Assembly: GCA_041082245.1 (NCBI GenBank)
Contig: JBDOIE010000033.1
Span: forward strand, 1 to 64,000
Source of the DNA: DAOTVY01 sp041082245
Lineage (GTDB): Bacteria > Chloroflexota > Chloroflexia > DTKN01
Length of the DNA stretch: 64,000 nucleotides
Direction of reading: 5' to 3'
Each line of letters opens with the position of its first letter. Within the stretch, counting starts at the first letter, position 1. Below, in pieces: positions 60,424-64,000 of this stretch. The translations under genes and the position numbers were made by a program. A model generated the notes under the pieces. The model searched no databases. It saw only the letters and a list, made by a program, of their open reading frames with translations, and was not told the origin of the DNA.

Positions 60424-62090
60424 GCGCTGTGGTCAGCACGGTCCAGGAGCAGCCGGCTCCTCTGGGCCGGCAGGAAAAGTGGACGCTGCGCTACGCGGTC
60501 CTCGGGCTCCTTTTCCTCGCGCTCTCCGGCTTCGAGGGCATACTGATGCGGACACACCTCTTTGCCCCGGAGGCGCTCCGCAGCATGGAGGAGATCCTCA
60601 ACCACCTGCGCCCGGGGAACCCCTCCTCCGAGGAGCTCTACTACGCGATGCTCACCGCCCACCCCGTCGTAGGCATCTACGGGTTTGCTTATATGTGCGT
60701 GATGGGCGCCTTCTACTTCCTCGTGCCCTTCCTCCTCAAGCGGCCCATCCGTCATCCCCGGCTGGTCGTCGTCAACTTCTGGCTGCAGGCCATCGGCGTC
60801 CTCACCTGCTGGAGCGCCGGGTTCTTCGGCCTCTTCAACTCCCTGTACACGCTCTACTGGCCGCTTCCGGTATCCTACGACCGCGTGCCGCTTGTGGGCA
60901 GCATCGCCTTTGTGACCGGTGCAGCTGTCATCATGGTGAACATCCTGCTTTTCTCCTACAACATCTTCAGCACGGTGCTGAGCAAGAGCAACCCGGAGCG
61001 CTATCGCCTCGGGCAATTCCTGCGCGCGGCCTTTGGTATCTCCCGGCTGATGAAGTGGCTGGGGAAGGAGGACCGGGACGCCCCGAACCTGGACTATAAC
61101 GGGCTCCCCGTCTTTATCGTGGCTGTCGCCCGTGGTTCCATCGACACCGTGATCAACGCGGTGGTCCTGCTGACCGCCGGAGCGCTTATCCTCGTCTACG
61201 GATTGGCCGCGCTCTTCCGGAGCCCCCTCAACCCGATGGCCGTCGACCCCCTGGTGTACAAGAACTGGTTCTGGTGGGGGCTGGATATGGTCGCAGATGG
61301 CAACGTGCTCATGTACACCGCCGGGACCTGGTACCTGCTCATCCCGCTGCTCGTGAACCGCCGGCTGTACGGCGAAGCCGTCGTGCGGACGGTGATCATG
61401 GTCGACCTGCTCGTCTCGATGGGCGTCTGGAGCCACCACCTCCTGGGCGACCGCGCGCAACCGTTCGCTATGCGGCTCCTCTCCGGGCAGTTCATCACCT
61501 GGGGCGAGTTCATCACGATGGGGCTCACCATCTTTGCTTCCCTGATGACGATCTGGCTCGCCCGGCCGGTGCGGATGACCCCCGCGCTCCGCTGCATCCT
61601 GGGCTCGCTCTTTGGTTTCATTATGGGAGGCACCGCCGGGTTGATCCAGGCGAACGTCGGATTGAACCTGGTCCTGCACAACACACAGTGGGTCGTGGCG
61701 CTGCATGCGCATACGCTGCTGCTGACCGGCTTGGCGATGCTTCTCTTTGCTGTGATCTATACGCTGGTGCCGATGCTGACGCAGCGGGAGATCCGCATCC
61801 AGTGGCTCGTGCAGGCGCATTTCTGGCTCTGGATGGTCGGGTCGGTCACGATGGCGTACGGCATGGGGATGGCTGGAGCACGGGGGATGCTGCGGCGCAC
61901 GCTCTACACGGACGGTACCTACGGGCCGTTCCTCGCCGTCGGCCTGGTGGGAGCGCTGCTTGTGGGGCTCGGCTTCCTGGCTTTCCTTGTGAACATCGTG
62001 AACACGGTAGGTTGGCGCAACCTGGTCTCTCTCCTCCTCCCGGACCGCGTATCCCGGAATGTGCTTGCTCCGGCAAAGGCCGAGGCATAG
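60420..62090 (+). CDS. Heme-copper oxidase superfamily subunit I, NOR-like active site
   Basis: A 556-residue protein with about 13 membrane helices. Low-spin heme ligands are His81 (AMLTAHPVVG) and His431; the high-spin ligand is His429 (VVALHAHTLLL). Two CuB/FeB ligands are present (His339-His340, VWSHHLLGD). In helix VI, oxidases have GHPxVY, but here the sequence is WWGLDMVADG; ungapped, Asp289 replaces the His and Asp293 falls where NorB has its FeB Glu (HLWVEG). The Tyr crosslinked to His in oxidases is absent. It is therefore more likely an alternative nitric oxide reductase than an O2 reductase. Which NOR family it belongs to cannot be decided here. Confidence 0.85.
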   Translation: MSAVVSTVQEQPAPLGRQEKWTLRYAVLGLLFLALSGFEGILMRTHLFAPEALRSMEEILNHLRPGNPSSEELYYAMLTAHPVVGIYGFAYMCVMGAFYFLVPFLLKRPIRHPRLVVVNFWLQAIGVLTCWSAGFFGLFNSLYTLYWPLPVSYDRVPLVGSIAFVTGAAVIMVNILLFSYNIFSTVLSKSNPERYRLGQFLRAAFGISRLMKWLGKEDRDAPNLDYNGLPVFIVAVARGSIDTVINAVVLLTAGALILVYGLAALFRSPLNPMAVDPLVYKNWFWWGLDMVADGNVLMYTAGTWYLLIPLLVNRRLYGEAVVRTVIMVDLLVSMGVWSHHLLGDRAQPFAMRLLSGQFITWGEFITMGLTIFASLMTIWLARPVRMTPALRCILGSLFGFIMGGTAGLIQANVGLNLVLHNTQWVVALHAHTLLLTGLAMLLFAVIYTLVPMLTQREIRIQWLVQAHFWLWMVGSVTMAYGMGMAGARGMLRRTLYTDGTYGPFLAVGLVGALLVGLGFLAFLVNIVNTVGWRNLVSLLLPDRVSRNVLAPAKAEA

Positions 62091-62151
62091 GAAATCGTCC
62101 CGTCACGCGGCCGGTCCGGCAGGTTGCCTGCCCGGGCCGGCCCTTTTGCGT

Positions 62152-62167
62152 TGAGACTTCTGTCGCA
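62152..62167 (+). promoter_or_regulatory. CRP/FNR-type operator of the hemerythrin gene
   Basis: TGAGACTTCTGTCGCA, the same dyad as at 58790 with two changes. With TACAGT (62189-62194) as -10 the predicted +1 is 62201 and the dyad centre is again at -41.5. Confidence 0.7.
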
Positions 62168-62263
62168 GAAAAGAAGCGCACAACCTGCTACAGTATGGAC
62201 AGGACCTTGCGGAGTCTCCCTGGCAGCCAATAGGGCGGCCGAACACAATAGAGGAGGAACCCG

Positions 62264-62824
62264 ATGAAGCCGACAGAGGAACTGATGACGGAACACCGCG
62301 CGATCGAGCGGATGCTGCGCATTCTGGAGCATGTCGCAGATCGCCTGGAGGCTGGCACGGTCACCGACCCTGCCGATCTGGAAGCGATGGTCGAATTCAT
62401 CCGCGTCTTTGCCGACCGCTGCCACCACGGCAAGGAGGAAGACCTTCTGTTCCAGGCGATGGAGGCGGCCGGCGTTCCCCGCCAGGGCGGTCCCATTGGG
62501 GTGATGCTGGCCGAGCATACCCTGGGACGCGACTACGTGCGGGGTATGGCAGAGGCCATTCCGCGCTATGCGGCAGGGGAGGCAGGCGCGGCTGCGCGAT
62601 TTGCAGAAAACGCACGTGGCTACGTTGCTCTTCTATCGCAGCACATCGTCAAAGAGGACCAGATCCTCTACCCGATTGCCGACCGCGTCCTTTCGCAACA
62701 GACCCAGGCCGAGCTTTCCCGGGGCTTTGCCCGGGTGGAGGAAGAGCGCGTGGGACCGGGCAAGCACGAGGCGTTCCACGCCCTCCTGGACCGGCTGGAG
62801 GCAACGTATACCCGATCCCGCTAG
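62264..62824 (+). CDS. Hemerythrin HHE-domain protein
   Basis: A 186-residue four-helix-bundle protein with non-heme diiron ligands. His11 (MTEHRAIERM), the DRCHHGKEEDLLF motif (His54/55 and Glu58/59), AEHTLGRDYV and SQHIVKEDQILYPIADR supply the expected His/Glu/Asp set. Such proteins bind O2 or NO, or repair iron centres (as does RIC/YtfE), but the ScdA N-domain of RIC is absent. ATG 62264 follows AGGAGG. It has its own promoter, with the operator shared with the oxidase operon, and is followed by a YgbA-family gene. Confidence 0.93.
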   Translation: MKPTEELMTEHRAIERMLRILEHVADRLEAGTVTDPADLEAMVEFIRVFADRCHHGKEEDLLFQAMEAAGVPRQGGPIGVMLAEHTLGRDYVRGMAEAIPRYAAGEAGAAARFAENARGYVALLSQHIVKEDQILYPIADRVLSQQTQAELSRGFARVEEERVGPGKHEAFHALLDRLEATYTRSR

Positions 62825-62903
62825 ACCACCTGGGGGACCACGCGCCGGCAGGGGAGCACCATACCCCGCTCCGAGCAGGACAGATGTCGAGGGAACTGGG
62901 TCG

Positions 62904-63251
62904 ATGACCGGCGAGCGTTTGGCACGCGAAGAAAAGACGGTTGCGGCGATGGTCCGCCTTTTCTGTCACGCGCACCACAGCGGCGCAGTCGGGCTGTGCC
63001 CCGACTGCGCCGCTCTGCTTGGCTATGCCCGCAGCCGCCTCGCGCGCTGTCCCTACGGCGCCGCCAAGCCGACCTGCGCGAAATGCCCCATCCACTGCTA
63101 CCGGCCGCAGGAACGGGAGCGGATCCGGGCTGTGATGCGCTACGCAGGTCCGCGGATGCTCCTGCGCCACCCGATGCTGGCCTTGCTCCATCTCCTGGAC
63201 GGCCTCCGGTCGCCCTCGCGTTGCCGCAACAAGGAAACTGCGCTATACTGA
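62904..63251 (+). CDS. YgbA-family (nitrous-oxide-stimulated promoter) protein
   Basis: A 115-residue Cys/His-rich protein. The family pattern is clear: REEKTVAAMVRLFCHAHH, LCPDCAALLGYARSRLARCP, CAKCPIHCYRPQERERIR and VMRYAGPRMLLRHPMLALLH. The cysteines could bind a metal or Fe-S centre. In Enterobacteria ygbA is induced by NO through NsrR; its biochemical role is not settled. ATG 62904 is 79 nt after the hemerythrin stop and has GAGGGA upstream, so the two are probably cotranscribed. Confidence 0.9.
   Translation: MTGERLAREEKTVAAMVRLFCHAHHSGAVGLCPDCAALLGYARSRLARCPYGAAKPTCAKCPIHCYRPQERERIRAVMRYAGPRMLLRHPMLALLHLLDGLRSPSRCRNKETALY
63221..63249 (+). promoter_or_regulatory. Sigma70-type promoter of the zinc-ribbon gene
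   Basis: TTGCCG, 17-nt spacer, TATACT, located inside the last codons of the YgbA-family gene, ~45 nt before GTG 63294. Confidence 0.7.
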
Positions 63252-63293
63252 AAGGCAGGACCGGCGGGATGCCGAGGACCCAGGAGGCTTGGG

Positions 63294-63596
63294 GTGATCT
63301 TCCGCGACATCATCTTGCGCTGCATCGAGTGCGGGCAGGAGTTCGTGTTCACGGCCGGCGAACAGGCCTTTTACGCCGACAAGGGCCTGCTCAACGAGCC
63401 ACGCCGTTGCCCCGAGTGCCGCGCCAAGCGAAGGCAAGAGCGCGAGGCCGTGGAGTACCCGATTATCTGTGCCGCCTGCGGGCGCGAGACGACGGTGACC
63501 TTCGTGCCGCGGGAGGACCGTCCGATCTACTGCGACGAATGCTACCGGAAGCTCCGTGCACGCAGCGGCGAGGGAAAGGCTAACCCGCAGAAGTGA
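63294..63596 (+). CDS. Zinc-ribbon domain protein (zf-trcl/CxxC type)
   Basis: A 100-residue protein with two probable zinc ribbons: CIECGQEFVFTAGEQAFY with CPECRAKRR, and CAACGRETTVTFVPR with CDECYRKLR. The GEQxFYxxKGLLNEPRRC segment is characteristic of the probable zinc-ribbon family (zf-trcl), often next to cold-shock domains. The function is unknown; nucleic-acid binding is likely. GTG 63294 follows AGGAGG at good spacing. Its end overlaps the convergent glycosyltransferase by 17 nt. Confidence 0.88.
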   Translation: MIFRDIILRCIECGQEFVFTAGEQAFYADKGLLNEPRRCPECRAKRRQEREAVEYPIICAACGRETTVTFVPREDRPIYCDECYRKLRARSGEGKANPQK

Positions 63597-64000
63597 GCGG
63601 CGAGAGCCGGGCGTAGAGCGCGCGGAACCGTGCGGCCACCTCGGACCAGCGGAAAGCCGCGCCCAGCTGCATCGCTCCGGCGGCGATGCGTGCTCGTGCG
63701 TCCGGTTGTGCGAGCAGGCGGCCGATCCCCTCTGCGAGTGCGAACCTGTCTTCGCGCGCCACCAGGGCAACGTTCACGCCGTCCTGCAGCTGCCCCTGTC
63801 CGGTCCCGAGCGAGACCTCGCCTTCCTCCAGCGGCTCGGTCGTGAGCACCGGACACCCCAGCGAAAGGGCGGCAATCAGGCTACTGCGCCGAAAGGAAGC
63901 CCCGTCCCGGTACGGGAGTACCACCAGGTCGCAGGCCCACAGATGGCCCGCCGCTTCCTCTGCACTGCAGGACCCGCTCCACAGCACCACCGACTCCAGG
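63580..64000 (-). CDS. Glycosyltransferase, C-terminal part (start outside window)
   Basis: An open frame that runs off the right edge. The visible ~140 residues are the donor-binding half of a GT4/GT-B enzyme: ACDLVVLPYRDGASFRRSSL, AALSLGCPVLTTEP, then a helical C-terminus (RIAAGAMQLGAAFRWSEVAA). The ATG-like codon at 63990 is internal. Its last codons overlap the zinc-ribbon gene. Donor and acceptor are unknown. Confidence 0.8.
   Translation of the reverse strand, partial: LESVVLWSGSCSAEEAAGHLWACDLVVLPYRDGASFRRSSLIAALSLGCPVLTTEPLEEGEVSLGTGQGQLQDGVNVALVAREDRFALAEGIGRLLAQPDARARIAAGAMQLGAAFRWSEVAARFRALYARLSPLTSAG

Noticed and set aside
59983..62090. Ordinary ba3-type cytochrome c oxidase
   Set aside because: Gene order and folds fit, but the CuA ligands, the first CuB His and the His-Tyr crosslink Tyr are all missing.
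1..64000. CRISPR arrays, rRNA operons, prophage and complete insertion sequences
   Set aside because: No regularly spaced repeats, no rRNA sequence, and no transposase, integrase or phage structural proteins were seen.

Overview
The window is a high-GC bacterial chromosome segment. It is densely packed, with short operons on both strands, and uses many GTG and TTG starts placed behind strong AGGAGG ribosome sites. The gene mix (ClpB, GldG-type ABC system, membrane pyrophosphatase, GspE-N/GAF signalling proteins, four-subunit pyruvate:ferredoxin oxidoreductase, many GT4 glycosyltransferases) and the lipoproteins without an outer-membrane system suggest a thermophilic or anaerobic member of Chloroflexota. 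That placement is an inference from gene content; no rRNA is present. About two dozen sigma70-type promoters can be read, nearly all with a spacer of exactly 17 nt and a -35 of TTGACN or TTGCNN.

Layout. 1-5396: polysaccharide genes (methyltransferase end, two GT4 enzymes, a large membrane glycosyltransferase). 5505-9262: GldA/GldF/GldG/DUF4340 ABC operon. 9263-10094: non-coding, with a hairpin and a MITE-like repeat. 10095-17964: AEC transporter, membrane spermidine-synthase-like protein, nitroreductase, two GT4 enzymes and tilS. 18085-20664: clpB. 21293-27116: signalling genes around ychF, including a histidine kinase without its histidine next to a response regulator that carries one. 27722-30714: phoU-ftsW-eamA. 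30794-33961: porBADG (reverse strand). 34047-44508: LysM lipoprotein, URO-D-like protein, HPF, a lipoprotein, a nitrilase-fold Lnt-like protein, DinG, an aminotransferase and a TctA-like protein. 44708-49723: unknown/ROK/FmdB operon, a second repeat copy, an ornithine-cyclodeaminase-like gene and a second spermidine-synthase fusion.

The two most notable regions are in the last third. At 49768-52006 a selenocysteine tRNA (selC) with its own promoter faces a three-gene operon whose first two genes are hgcA and hgcB, the mercury-methylation pair. HgcB carries an unusual cysteine-rich tail made of 18-residue repeats that each begin with a Cys pair, and the third gene is an unknown conserved-looking protein. 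At 58790-63251 lies a probable nitric-oxide response module: heme O synthase, a 34-residue membrane peptide, a subunit II that has lost its CuA ligands, a heme-copper oxidase subunit I in which the first CuB histidine is replaced by Asp in an NOR-like motif, then hemerythrin and a YgbA-family protein. The oxidase operon and the hemerythrin gene each have a CRP/FNR-type dyad centred exactly 41.5 bp upstream of the predicted transcription start.

Between these lie tRNA-Val, a K+-independent H+-pyrophosphatase, CvpA and MutS2. The window ends inside a reverse-strand glycosyltransferase.
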